Below, in pieces: positions 13,963 through 20,973 of a stretch of 20,973 bases of DNA. Made by a program: the position numbers and the translations under genes. This DNA is from an uncultured Collinsella sp. (lineage in GTDB: Bacteria; Actinomycetota; Coriobacteriia; Coriobacteriales; Coriobacteriaceae): positions 1-20,973 of the forward strand of contig CABUSE010000008.1 in the NCBI GenBank assembly GCA_902494135.1. Reading direction: 5' to 3'. The notes beneath the pieces were generated by a model. That model had not been told where the DNA came from and made no database searches. It worked only from the letters and a program-made list of their open reading frames with translations. Each line of letters begins with the position of its first letter. The stretch's first letter is position 1.

Positions 13963-15810
13963 ATGTGCGGAATTGTCGGCTACACCGGCTCTGATATTGC
14001 AAAGAACATCCTGGTCACGGGTCTTAAGCGTATGGAGTATCGCGGCTATGACTCCTCGGGTGTCGCGCTCGAGGTAGGCGAGGGCGCCGCGGCGCACCTC
14101 GATGTTATTCGCCGCGTGGGCAAGGTCGCGGGCCTGGAGAGCGAGCTTTCCAATATCGACAGCGACGCCACCTGCGGCATCGGCCACACCCGCTGGGCCA
14201 CTCACGGCAAGCCTTCGGTCGTTAACGCCCATCCCCACACCAGCTGCGACGGTCGTATCGCCATCGTCCACAACGGCATCATCGAGAACTTCGCCGAACT
14301 GCGCGAGGAGCTGGAGGGCCGCGGCCATCACTTTAAGAGCGAGACTGACACCGAGGTCTTTGCACATCTGATCGAAGAGGCCTATGGCGAGACACATGAC
14401 CTGATGGCCTCTGTGCGCGAGGCCTGCACCCACGTGGTGGGCGCTTATGGTTTGGCCGCCGTTTCCGCCGATGAGCCTGGCGTGATTGCCGTGGCCCGCA
14501 AGGATTCCCCGATCGTAGTCGGTGTGGGCGAAACCGGCTCCTATGTTGCTTCCGATGTCATCGCGCTCATCGACGCAACCCGCGACGTCGTGGTGCTTGA
14601 GGACGGCCAGTTTGCCAAGCTCACGCCCGCAGGCGTCGAGTATACCGACGAGGCCGGCAATGTGATTGAGCCCAAGGTTACCCATATCGACTGGGATTTG
14701 GACATGGCCGAAAAGGGCGGCTACCCCGACTTTATGCTCAAGGAGATCCATGAGCAGCCTCGTGTCGTACGCGATACCCTGGTGGGCCGCATGACCCCCG
14801 CCGGTGAGCTCGATATCGATGAGCTGGGCCTTTCGCTTGAGGAGCTCAACGACATCGACCGCGTCTACGTGATCGCTTGCGGCACCAGCTATCACGCTGG
14901 CCTCATTGCCAAGAACCTTATCGAGGGCTGGGCTCGCATCCCCACTGAGGTTGAGGCGGCTAGCGAGTTCCGCTACCGCAACCCCATTATCACGCCGACG
15001 ACGCTTGTCGTTGCCGTGTCCCAGTCGGGCGAGACGGCCGATACCCTTGCCGCCATTCGCGACGCGCGCATCAAGGGTGCCAAGGTCTTCGGCATCACCA
15101 ACGTGGTGGGCAGCCCCGTGGCGCGCGAGAGCGACGGTGTCATCTACACCAAGGCCAACAAGGAGATTGCAGTCGCCTCGACCAAGAGCTTCATCGGTCA
15201 GGTCGTGAGCCTCACGCTTTTGGCCCTGCTGCTGGCGCAGGTCAAGTACCGCTTGACCACCAAGCAGGCGCGCATGCTGTTCCGCGAGCTTTCCGATACA
15301 GCCGAGCAGATCCAGTGGATTTTGGATACCCAGACCGAGTCCGTGCATGAGGCCGCCCTGCTGTGCAAGGACGCGCAGTCCGCACTGTTCGTGGGCCGTG
15401 GCATGGGTGCCGCTATTTCCTACGAGGGCGCGCTCAAGCTCAAGGAGGTCAGCTACCTGCATGCCGAGGCATATGCTGCCGGCGAGATGAAGCACGGCCC
15501 CATTGCCCTGATCGACCCGGGCTTCCCTGTCATCGCCGTGGCCACCAAGAGCGCCACCTACGACAAGACCGTGTCGAACCTCATGGAGTGCAAGGCGCGC
15601 GGCGCCAAGGTCATCGTCGTTGCTACCGAGGGCGACGAGGAAATCAACAAGATCGCCGACTGCATCATTCGCGTGCCGGCCGTCCGCGACGTGTTCAGCC
15701 CCATTACAGCGAGCGTCCCGCTGCAGTTGCTTGCTCGTGAGGTAGCCATCCTGCGCGGTTGCGATGTTGACCAGCCCCGCAACCTCGCCAAAAGCGTCAC
15801 CGTCGAGTAA
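13963..15810 (+). CDS. glmS: Glutamine--fructose-6-phosphate aminotransferase (isomerizing)
   Basis: A 615-residue full-length GlmS, which makes glucosamine 6-phosphate from fructose 6-phosphate and glutamine, the first step to peptidoglycan amino sugars. Cys2 (MCGIVGYTG) is the glutaminase nucleophile exposed after Met removal. GHTRWATHG, HNGIIEN and DTEVFAHL follow in the N-terminal domain. Two SIS domains carry CGTSYHAG, SQSGETADT, STKSF and GRGMGAAISYEGALKLKEVS; the C-terminus PRNLAKSVTVE is the family signature. AAGGGA lies about 11 bases before the ATG. It is probably transcribed alone behind the palindromic leader and ends at the terminator at 15837. It uses the same substrate, fructose 6-phosphate, as the transaldolase operon. 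Confidence 0.97.
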   Translation: MCGIVGYTGSDIAKNILVTGLKRMEYRGYDSSGVALEVGEGAAAHLDVIRRVGKVAGLESELSNIDSDATCGIGHTRWATHGKPSVVNAHPHTSCDGRIAIVHNGIIENFAELREELEGRGHHFKSETDTEVFAHLIEEAYGETHDLMASVREACTHVVGAYGLAAVSADEPGVIAVARKDSPIVVGVGETGSYVASDVIALIDATRDVVVLEDGQFAKLTPAGVEYTDEAGNVIEPKVTHIDWDLDMAEKGGYPDFMLKEIHEQPRVVRDTLVGRMTPAGELDIDELGLSLEELNDIDRVYVIACGTSYHAGLIAKNLIEGWARIPTEVEAASEFRYRNPIITPTTLVVAVSQSGETADTLAAIRDARIKGAKVFGITNVVGSPVARESDGVIYTKANKEIAVASTKSFIGQVVSLTLLALLLAQVKYRLTTKQARMLFRELSDTAEQIQWILDTQTESVHEAALLCKDAQSALFVGRGMGAAISYEGALKLKEVSYLHAEAYAAGEMKHGPIALIDPGFPVIAVATKSATYDKTVSNLMECKARGAKVIVVATEGDEEINKIADCIIRVPAVRDVFSPITASVPLQLLAREVAILRGCDVDQPRNLAKSVTVE

Positions 15811-15836
15811 TCGAGTTCCGTCATCCTAACAACTGA

Positions 15837-15875
15837 GGCCCGACTCCGCGTCATCAGGCGGAGTCGGGCCTTGTT
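15837..15875 (+). terminator. Terminator of glmS
   Basis: GGCCCGACTCCGC (15837-15849) pairs perfectly with GCGGAGTCGGGCC (15858-15870), followed by TTGTT. The 8-base loop and position 26 bases after the stop codon are typical. Confidence 0.85.
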
Positions 15876-15882
15876 GCATTTG

Positions 15883-15927
15883 CCCAGATAAAACCTGCCA
15901 AAATAAACCTGTCCCTATTTGGCAGGT
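15883..15927 (+). repeat. 45-bp dispersed repeat, copy 3
   Basis: Identical 34-base core (15883-15916) and tail ATTTGGCAGGT. This copy has the best hairpin: ACCTGCCAAA against TTTGGCAGGT. It follows the glmS terminator and its last base is part of the stop codon (TTA on the plus strand, 15927-15929) of the convergent GntR gene. Confidence 0.87.
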
Positions 15928-16658
15928 TAGCGGAGCTTGCTGGTCTCGAAGTACTCGGGATATTGGTCCAGGACCTCGGTCTGGTTGCGAAACATCATAT
16001 GCAGGTGCTTGCTGACCAAAAAGCTCGCCTCGATAGGATCGCGACCGGCGATGGCGCGGCGGATTTGCTTGTGCTCGTTAACGGTCTCCTGATTGTCGAG
16101 CGTCTGCGTGGCGGCGCGCAGCCAGCGGAAGCGCTCCAAGTCGGCATTGGTCTCTTCGAGCCATGACCACACGGTGCTGCGGCACGCGATGCTAAAGATC
16201 ATGCGGTGCATGAGGTTGTCGCTTAAAAAGAATCCGATGCGATCCTCTTCGGCCATGGCCTTTTCCTGCAGCGCGATGGCTCGGTCGAGCTGCTCGATGC
16301 CTGCCGAGGTAGCGCGGGCGCAGCACTCCACAATCACCTGCTTTTCAAGGTGTTCGCGAATATAGCAGGCGCTTTCGGCAAGGGTGAGGTTGATGGGCGA
16401 AACATAGGTGCCGCTTTGGGGCACGGTGCGCACCAGGCCCTCTTGCGCCAGACGCACCAGTGCCTCGCGCACAGGGGTGCGCCCCATATCCAAGTCGTCG
16501 CAAAGCTGCTTGACGCCCAGTTTTTCGCCCGGCTTGTAGTCCAGGTAAACGATTTTGCGTCGAATGGTGTGGTAGGACTGGTCCTGTAGGCTCATTTCCT
16601 GCTCGCCAACGTGCATCGATTCTTCCATAGCGCCTCGCAACTGTTCTATCACACTCAT
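15927..16658 (-). CDS. GntR-family regulator, FCD (FadR-like) subfamily
   Basis: A 243-residue regulator. The winged helix lies at about 25-90 (SYHTIRRKIVYLDYKPGEKL, then LDMGRTPVREALVRLAQEGLV, then QSGTYVSP). The all-helical FCD domain has the metal-site pattern Asp147, His151 (DNLMH), His196 (NEHKQI) and His218 or His220 (SKHLH), so an organic acid or sugar-acid ligand with metal is likely. The annotated ATG has no obvious ribosome binding site; an ATG at 16628 behind GCGAGG is an alternative that removes ten residues. Targets are unknown: the nearest candidates are its own gene, the divergent YeiH-type transporter and glmS. The 163-base upstream gap shows no clear operator. Confidence 0.86.
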   Translation of the reverse strand: MSVIEQLRGAMEESMHVGEQEMSLQDQSYHTIRRKIVYLDYKPGEKLGVKQLCDDLDMGRTPVREALVRLAQEGLVRTVPQSGTYVSPINLTLAESACYIREHLEKQVIVECCARATSAGIEQLDRAIALQEKAMAEEDRIGFFLSDNLMHRMIFSIACRSTVWSWLEETNADLERFRWLRAATQTLDNQETVNEHKQIRRAIAGRDPIEASFLVSKHLHMMFRNQTEVLDQYPEYFETSKLR

Positions 16659-16821
16659 ATGTCAGTTGTTAATTTTGCCGCGAATCAGCTCTCCGCGGTG
16701 GGTAATTCGACTGTTGCCTGAGAACCATTGTGGCATCTTAGTCTATGTTTGCGCAAGGCTGTGCTCAATGTTGCCGTATCATAAGCCGTCGCACACGTGA
16801 AATAGAAAGAAGGAATCCCAT

Positions 16822-17856
16822 ATGCAACTGGCGAATATCGTACGCGAGCGCTGGAAGGGCGTCCTGTTCTGCCTGATCATCGCTATCCCCGCGACGTTGC
16901 TCGGCAAACAAATTGAGGTGGTCGGCGGGCCGGTGTTTGCCATCCTCTTTGGCATGGTCCTGGCGCTCGTCTTTCCCAAGAATCGTCGCGAACAGCTCGC
17001 CGCCGGCGTCACCTACACGTCTAAAAAAGTCTTGCAGTACGCGGTTATCCTGCTTGGCTTTGGCATGAACCTCTCCCAGATTCTGTCCAAGGGCGCCCAG
17101 TCGCTGCCGATTATCGTGGCGACGATCTCGACCTCGCTTGTCATCGCCTTCGTGCTCTGCCGCGTCATGAACGTGCCGAGCAAGATCGCGACGCTTGTGG
17201 GTGTGGGTTCGTCGATTTGCGGCGGTTCCGCCATCGCCGCGACCGCACCCGTCATCGATGCCGACGATCGCGAGATTGCCCAGGCTATTTCGGTCATCTT
17301 CCTGTTTAACGTAATCGCGGCGCTCGTGTTTCCGACGCTCGGCGGCATGCTCGGGCTGACCAACGAGGGCTTTGGCCTGTTTGCCGGCACCGCCATCAAC
17401 GACACCTCGTCCGTAACGGCTGCGGCGAGCGCTTGGGACAGCATGCATCCCGGCGCCAATGTGCTCGAGAGCGCCACGGTGGTCAAGCTCACCAGGACGC
17501 TGGCCATTATTCCCATCACGTTGGTCCTCGCATGCTGGCAGATGCATCTGGCACTCAAGGCCGGCGGCGACGCCAAAAGTACGTTCTCGCTTAAACGCGC
17601 GTTTCCCATGTTTGTGCTGTTCTTTGTGCTGGCGAGCGTGATCACCACGGTGTTTCAGCTTCCCACGTCCTTTACGGCTCCCATCAAGGAGCTGTCGAAG
17701 TTCTTTATCGTGATGGCCATGGCGGCTATTGGTTTTAATACCGATATCGTCGAGCTGGTCAAAAAGGGCGGCAAGCCCATCGCATTGGGTTTTTGCTGTT
17801 GGATTGGCATTGCGTGCATGAGTTTGGGAATGCAGCACGTGCTGGGAATCTGGTAG
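16822..17856 (+). CDS. YeiH/UPF0324-family putative sulfate exporter-type membrane protein
   Basis: A 344-residue integral membrane protein with about ten hydrophobic segments. Family marks are GGPVFAILFGMVLALVFP (34-51), VILLGFGMNLSQIL, GVGSSICGGSAIAATAPVI and GLFAGTAINDTSSVTAA, which recur in this family at equivalent places; the C-terminal half has FFIVMAMAAIGFNTDI. The family is named putative sulfate exporter but the substrate is not settled, so transport specificity is unproven. GAAGGAATCCC precedes the ATG. It stands divergent from the GntR regulator and 264 bases before the activator-like gene, either of which might control it. Confidence 0.86.
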   Translation: MQLANIVRERWKGVLFCLIIAIPATLLGKQIEVVGGPVFAILFGMVLALVFPKNRREQLAAGVTYTSKKVLQYAVILLGFGMNLSQILSKGAQSLPIIVATISTSLVIAFVLCRVMNVPSKIATLVGVGSSICGGSAIAATAPVIDADDREIAQAISVIFLFNVIAALVFPTLGGMLGLTNEGFGLFAGTAINDTSSVTAAASAWDSMHPGANVLESATVVKLTRTLAIIPITLVLACWQMHLALKAGGDAKSTFSLKRAFPMFVLFFVLASVITTVFQLPTSFTAPIKELSKFFIVMAMAAIGFNTDIVELVKKGGKPIALGFCCWIGIACMSLGMQHVLGIW

Positions 17857-17908
17857 AGAAGAAGCTTATTTGCGTGCTAGTTGCTGGTGGGCGCATTCTC
17901 ACGGTGGA

Positions 17909-17997
17909 GCGATAGGAGCTCTTGCGGGTATGGCTTGTCCGCAGGTTGATAGGTCCCGAAGAGCTCTTATCGCCCCGCCAGGATGGCGATGCGGGGC
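17909..17997 (+). other. Paired-hairpin intergenic structure, possible terminator of the YeiH-type gene
   Basis: The 264-base gap 17857-18120 contains GCGATAGGAGCTCTT (17909-17923) pairing with AAGAGCTCTTATCGC (17959-17973), 15 pairs with one G-U, and a small internal GCGG/CCGC stem. A second hairpin GCCCCGC/GCGGGGC (17972-17978 with 17991-17997) shares two bases with the first, so the two compete at their boundary. AATTC follows without a T tract. TATAGT at 18032 is a weak promoter candidate for the next gene. Confidence 0.5.
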
Positions 17998-18120
17998 AAT
18001 TCATATATTCGCAAGAAGGCACCGCAGGCCCTATAGTGTTTGGTGAACATTATCGTTCAATTTTGAAACACTTGAGATGCCGGGTCTCAGATGGGGCCGC
18101 GGCTGGAGACGGGGCGAACC

Positions 18121-19338
18121 ATGGACAGCGATGCCAAGCTGCAGATTCTGATCGAGGCATTGTCCGCAGCCGGAGCATCGGCGCTGGCAATCGACGAGCG
18201 CGGTGGTGTTGTGATCTCGACTATGAGTGACGCTGTACTCGAGCAGGATATCGCTGCTTTTGTTTCCGAGCGTCTCGCTCGCGTGGGCGATGGGGCGCGC
18301 CTGGTGATGGGCCACGAGGGCGTGCGGTTGAGCTTGACGGTGCGCCCGACGGCCAAGGAGCACGGGGCGCTTTGGGTAGTCGTGGCGCATGAGGTGCGCG
18401 CCGCCGCTGCGCATGCGGGCATCGAGTGGCTCAATGCCGACGAAGTCGAGGCTCGTTACGAGTCGAGCGCGTACGGTATCGTCGAAGACGCGGCGGCGGT
18501 CGCTGCCCCCGTACGGGAGAGTTACGCACGCGGGGTGCCCCTTATGCTTGAGGGTGAACTGGGCGCGGGGCAGGACCAGATTGCAAAACGCCTGTACCTG
18601 GATGGACCCTATGCCGATCAGCCCTTTGTGTTCGTTGCACTCGATGAGCTTACGGATCGCGGCTGGCGCCATCTGCTTAAAAGTTCCGAATCGCCGCTTT
18701 TCCAAACGGGGCTGACGCTTTGCGTGAGCGGCTGGCATGCCGTTGGTCCCCAACGCCTGCGCGAGCTCGTGTCCGCAATGATCGACACGGCGCTCGCAAC
18801 TCGTTGCCATGTGGTGTTGACGGCAAACGATATGCCGGGTGGTGGCGAAAGCGACCAGGCCGCCTTTGTGACCGAGCGCTTGGCATGTGCAGTGAGCGTG
18901 GCGCCGGCGATTGCCGAGCAGGGTGGCGCGTCGAAAAAGACTGCGTGCTATCTGAAGTATCTGGCAGATATGTTTAAGACGGGTGCCCCCATGTTGTCCG
19001 CCGCTGCGACAGAGACGCTCGATGCGTACCGTTGGCCCCGCAATTACCTGCAGCTGCGCGAAGTATCGGAACGACTCTATATATTAGTGGGGGCGGGTAC
19101 GGTGGAGCGCGCCGTGGCGAAAGAGGTGCTTGCCCAGGAGGACGTTATCAAGACCGCGACCTTTGGCGCCCCGGCGCTCGAAAGCGATTTGTATATCTTG
19201 CGTCCCCTGGCCGATACCGAGCGCGATATCGCACGGTTGGTCCTGCAGCACCTTCACGGCAACAGGACGCGTGCGGCAGAGGTGCTCGGTATAAGCCGCA
19301 CGACCTTATGGCGCCTGCTGAAGGACAACGACCGCTGA
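18121..19338 (+). CDS. Sigma-54-activator-like regulator with degenerate ATPase and Fis-type HTH
   Basis: The ATG at 18121 (405 residues) follows GGAGACGGGGCG; an ATG at 18091 lacks a ribosome binding site. Residues 1-115 are an unrecognised sensory region. Residues 135-340 resemble the AAA+ domain of enhancer-binding proteins: LMLEGELGAGQDQIAKRLY aligns with the Walker A region but the essential Lys-Ser/Thr is Gln-Asp, GLTLCVSG replaces the acidic Walker B, GAFTGA is absent, yet YRWPRNYLQLREVSERL (303-319) keeps the WPGNxREL signature. Residues 378-401 (HGNRTRAAEVLGISRTTLWRLL) are a textbook Fis-type helix-turn-helix. It probably binds DNA without ATP-driven sigma-54 remodelling, like TyrR-type regulators. 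The target is unknown; it follows the transporter gene and may control it. Confidence 0.78.
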   Translation: MDSDAKLQILIEALSAAGASALAIDERGGVVISTMSDAVLEQDIAAFVSERLARVGDGARLVMGHEGVRLSLTVRPTAKEHGALWVVVAHEVRAAAAHAGIEWLNADEVEARYESSAYGIVEDAAAVAAPVRESYARGVPLMLEGELGAGQDQIAKRLYLDGPYADQPFVFVALDELTDRGWRHLLKSSESPLFQTGLTLCVSGWHAVGPQRLRELVSAMIDTALATRCHVVLTANDMPGGGESDQAAFVTERLACAVSVAPAIAEQGGASKKTACYLKYLADMFKTGAPMLSAAATETLDAYRWPRNYLQLREVSERLYILVGAGTVERAVAKEVLAQEDVIKTATFGAPALESDLYILRPLADTERDIARLVLQHLHGNRTRAAEVLGISRTTLWRLLKDNDR

Positions 19339-19420
19339 GCGAGGCGCCGTGACCGCGTGCGGCGCGTGTGATACAGTCCAAAGAAGCATGTTTCGATTGT
19401 GTTACGGCGTGCGGGGGAGT

Positions 19421-20002
19421 ATGGCGGAGACTTCAAAAACGAACCGAACAAAGCGAAGTGCGGCGCCGGTCGGCCGGCGTACGACTTCGCGGACGTGGGG
19501 CAAAAGCGCCTCGGGGTTCGACGGCTCGTTCAAGCGCACAAAATATGGCTATCCTTCGGCAAGCGCTCGCTTGGCCATGCAGGCCGAGTCCTCGTTGTGG
19601 GGACGAAGGCGCGTGGTGGGCTCAAAGCTCAAACACGATGGAACGCTCGGCTACATTAGCCGTGGCGCTGCTCGCCGTGGCGGCCTCAATCCCGCAGGCT
19701 GGCATCGCTACGTTCCGATCGCGGTCGTTGTTGCGGTGATTGCCATCGCGCTCGCGGCGCTCGGATATGCCGGCGACGGCGCGAGTCTGGGCGCGATGTT
19801 CAAATCGCCCGAACTTGCGCATGCTGGCACGGAGCTTGTTGAAGGCGCACGAGACCAGACGGGTGTGGCGCCCCAGCGCGGCATGGTCGCAGTCGCTGCT
19901 ACCATTGCCGATGCTCAAAAGGATGAAGGCGAGCAAAAAGCAGAGGGAGCGGCGCAGGCGAGTGATGACGGGGTGAATTCGGCTCCAAATCAAACGACAT
20001 AG
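19421..20002 (+). CDS. Hypothetical single-pass membrane protein
   Basis: Not recognised. From the ATG at 19421 (193 residues, close behind GGGGGAG) the first 95 residues are basic and rich in Arg, Lys, Ser and Gly, so probably cytoplasmic. One hydrophobic segment (about 98-117, VPIAVVVAVIAIALAALGY) spans the membrane. The last 75 residues are Ala/Glu/Gln-rich and low complexity, probably outside. Starts at 19388 or 19349 are possible and would add 11 or 24 residues. It follows the activator-like gene by 82 bases, same strand. No terminator is obvious after it. A DNA- or cell-wall-associated role could be guessed from the basic part, but nothing supports it. Confidence 0.55.
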   Translation: MAETSKTNRTKRSAAPVGRRTTSRTWGKSASGFDGSFKRTKYGYPSASARLAMQAESSLWGRRRVVGSKLKHDGTLGYISRGAARRGGLNPAGWHRYVPIAVVVAVIAIALAALGYAGDGASLGAMFKSPELAHAGTELVEGARDQTGVAPQRGMVAVAATIADAQKDEGEQKAEGAAQASDDGVNSAPNQTT

Positions 20003-20091
20003 ACCTGACGGAACATAAAATCGTCACAGCGAGGTGCCGTTTGGGGCTATAAGCGAACAAAAATCTAAAAATTGTTTCTTGTAGAGCTCTT

Positions 20092-20121
20092 TGGTCACAA
20101 TTTGCAGAAAAGGGATATACT
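20092..20121 (+). promoter_or_regulatory. Candidate promoter of the surface-protein gene
   Basis: TATACT (20116-20121) is a 5/6 match to the -10 box; TGGTCA (20092-20097) 18 bases upstream is a weak -35. The leader to the ATG at 20169 is about 40 bases and ends in GAGGAG, a strong ribosome binding site. Confidence 0.5.
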
Positions 20122-20168
20122 ACTAAGCACTTAAAAATCTGCAAGCTGCAAGTTGAGGAGTACCTAAC

Positions 20169-20732
20169 ATGAAGAAGAGATTCATGGCAGCACTGAGCGT
20201 TCTCGCTCTTGCCCTGGCTCTGCCCGTGGCCGCTTTCGCCGCCCCGAGCCCGGCCAACACCACCGCCACCGGCGCCAACAACGTGACCGCGAGCGTCAAC
20301 AACGCCAACGTCATGGTTGCGTCCACCACCAAGTACGCCGAGGGCACCCCTGCCGGCGCTAACGTGGTAGCTTCCTTCGAGATCAACGAGACCGTCGAGG
20401 GCACTGTTTCTGAGTCCAACCCGCTGACCGTCACCTTCACCCTCGGCAAGGCCTACGCCGGCGCCAAGGTCACCGTCTATGTCCAGCACAACGACGGTAG
20501 CAAGGAGACCCTGAACCTCACCGCCGACAATAACGGCAATGTTACCTTTAAGGTCACCAAGCTCTCCATCTATACCATCGTGGCTGAGAAGACCGCCGCT
20601 GGTGCTGCTACCACCGACAACGGCTCTAAGTCCCCGGCTACCGGCGTGAACACCACCGCTGTTGCCGCCGTGGCTGCTGTTGCCGCCGCTGGTGCCGCTT
20701 GCGCTTTTGTTGCTCTTCGCAAGAACAACTAG
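20169..20732 (+). CDS. Secreted cell-wall-anchored surface protein with SPATG sorting signal
   Basis: A 187-residue protein. Residues 1-24 are a signal peptide, with likely cleavage after AFA. Residues 25-140 are Asn/Thr/Val/Ala-rich and look beta-rich, resembling a small immunoglobulin-like or fibre domain (NPLTVTFTLGKAYAGAKVTVYV, then VTFKVTKLSIYTIVAEK). The C-terminus has the three parts of a sortase signal: SPATG (155-159), a hydrophobic stretch (163-182) and a basic tail RKNN. SPxTG replaces the usual LPxTG, a variant seen in Coriobacteriia. Codons end overwhelmingly in C or G (ACC, GCC, AAC, AAG), more uniformly than in neighbouring genes, which suggests high expression. Its role, adhesin or coat, is unknown. 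It has its own promoter and terminator. Confidence 0.82.
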   Translation: MKKRFMAALSVLALALALPVAAFAAPSPANTTATGANNVTASVNNANVMVASTTKYAEGTPAGANVVASFEINETVEGTVSESNPLTVTFTLGKAYAGAKVTVYVQHNDGSKETLNLTADNNGNVTFKVTKLSIYTIVAEKTAAGAATTDNGSKSPATGVNTTAVAAVAAVAAAGAACAFVALRKNN

Positions 20733-20738
20733 CACGCA

Positions 20739-20791
20739 TACGGTTTCAACCGTAAGATTTGAGGACCCGTACTTGTGCGGGTCCTTTTTTT
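20739..20791 (+). terminator. Terminator of the surface-protein gene (two hairpins)
   Basis: A small hairpin TACGGT/ACCGTA (20739-20754) precedes the true terminator AGGACCCG (20762-20769) pairing with CGGGTCCT (20778-20785), followed by seven T residues. Confidence 0.9.
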
Positions 20792-20818
20792 GGCCGATTT
20801 ACAGGGTAAGGGAACACC

Positions 20819-20973
20819 ATGGCACAGCAGCCGCAGGGCAAGCATATGGAAGTTAAGCATATGGGTGACTCGGACAAAAAGCGTCGCGCCACGATACTCA
20901 AGGGCGTTTTCGTAGTGTTGTTACTGGTCGCAGTCGGCTGCGGCGGCTACGTGCTCTATATGAATCATCTAGA
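20819..20973 (+). CDS. N-terminus of a membrane-anchored protein, truncated by the window end
   Basis: About 51 residues are visible. AAGGGAACACC precedes the ATG. A polar, basic start (KKRR at 20-23) is followed by a membrane segment (about 27-47), then the protein presumably continues outside. AAGCATATGG occurs twice in the first 15 codons, giving further in-frame ATG codons. The layout suits a sortase or another membrane-anchored envelope enzyme next to its SPATG substrate, but no catalytic residue is visible, so this is a guess. The frame remains open at 20973. Confidence 0.6.
   Translation, partial: MAQQPQGKHMEVKHMGDSDKKRRATILKGVFVVLLLVAVGCGGYVLYMNHL

Noticed and set aside
13711..15495. 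Minus-strand open frame of 594 codons opposite glmS
   Set aside because: Antisense shadow of a highly conserved enzyme; its N-terminal part would also read through repeat copy 2 and the glmS leader. No plausible ribosome binding site or domain.
17922..18230. Small plus-strand frame over the gap before the activator-like gene
   Set aside because: It runs through the hairpin structures and into another frame of the real gene; no ribosome binding site or domain.

Overview
The window looks like ordinary chromosome from a high-GC Gram-positive anaerobe, most likely a member of the Coriobacteriia such as Collinsella. This is inferred from the strong G/C third-position bias, the dense PTS and LacI/GntR regulator content, an orphan larE, and a small surface protein ending in an SPATG sorting signal. 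No rRNA, tRNA, CRISPR array, transposase or phage gene was found.

Layout. (1) 1-4002: the 3' part of an EF-G-like translation factor gene, then on the minus strand a secreted DNA/RNA non-specific nuclease and a LacI-type regulator. (2) 4003-10490: the centrepiece, a plus-strand operon facing away from that regulator. It encodes a fructose-family PTS IIBC, a stand-alone GatZ/KbaZ-like protein, a small transaldolase, a two-subunit transketolase and a PTS IIA, and ends in a good terminator. The simplest reading is uptake and phosphorylation of a ketose, an isomer or aldolase-type step by the GatZ-like protein, and rearrangement through the non-oxidative pentose phosphate reactions. The first three gene junctions each contain stable hairpins; the last three genes are tightly packed. 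(3) 10491-13760: a repeat copy, a 100-bp imperfect palindrome, larE (minus), a HAD phosphatase (plus) and a second LacI regulator (minus). (4) 13716-16658: glmS behind a complex inverted-repeat leader, then a convergent FCD-type GntR regulator. (5) 16822-20973: a YeiH-type membrane transporter, a regulator resembling sigma-54 activators but with a broken ATPase site, a single-pass membrane protein, a cell-wall-anchored surface protein, and the start of another membrane protein.

A 45-bp element occurs three times (10499, 13716 and 15883), always between genes, with an invariant 34-nt core.

None of this proves a new system. The strongest candidates for new biology are the PTS/GatZ-like/transaldolase/transketolase operon, its structured intergenic RNAs, the dispersed repeat family, the 100-bp hairpin, the EF-G paralogue with an altered guanine-recognition motif, and the ATPase-dead activator-like regulator. 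All product names come from reading motifs by eye; no database search was run.
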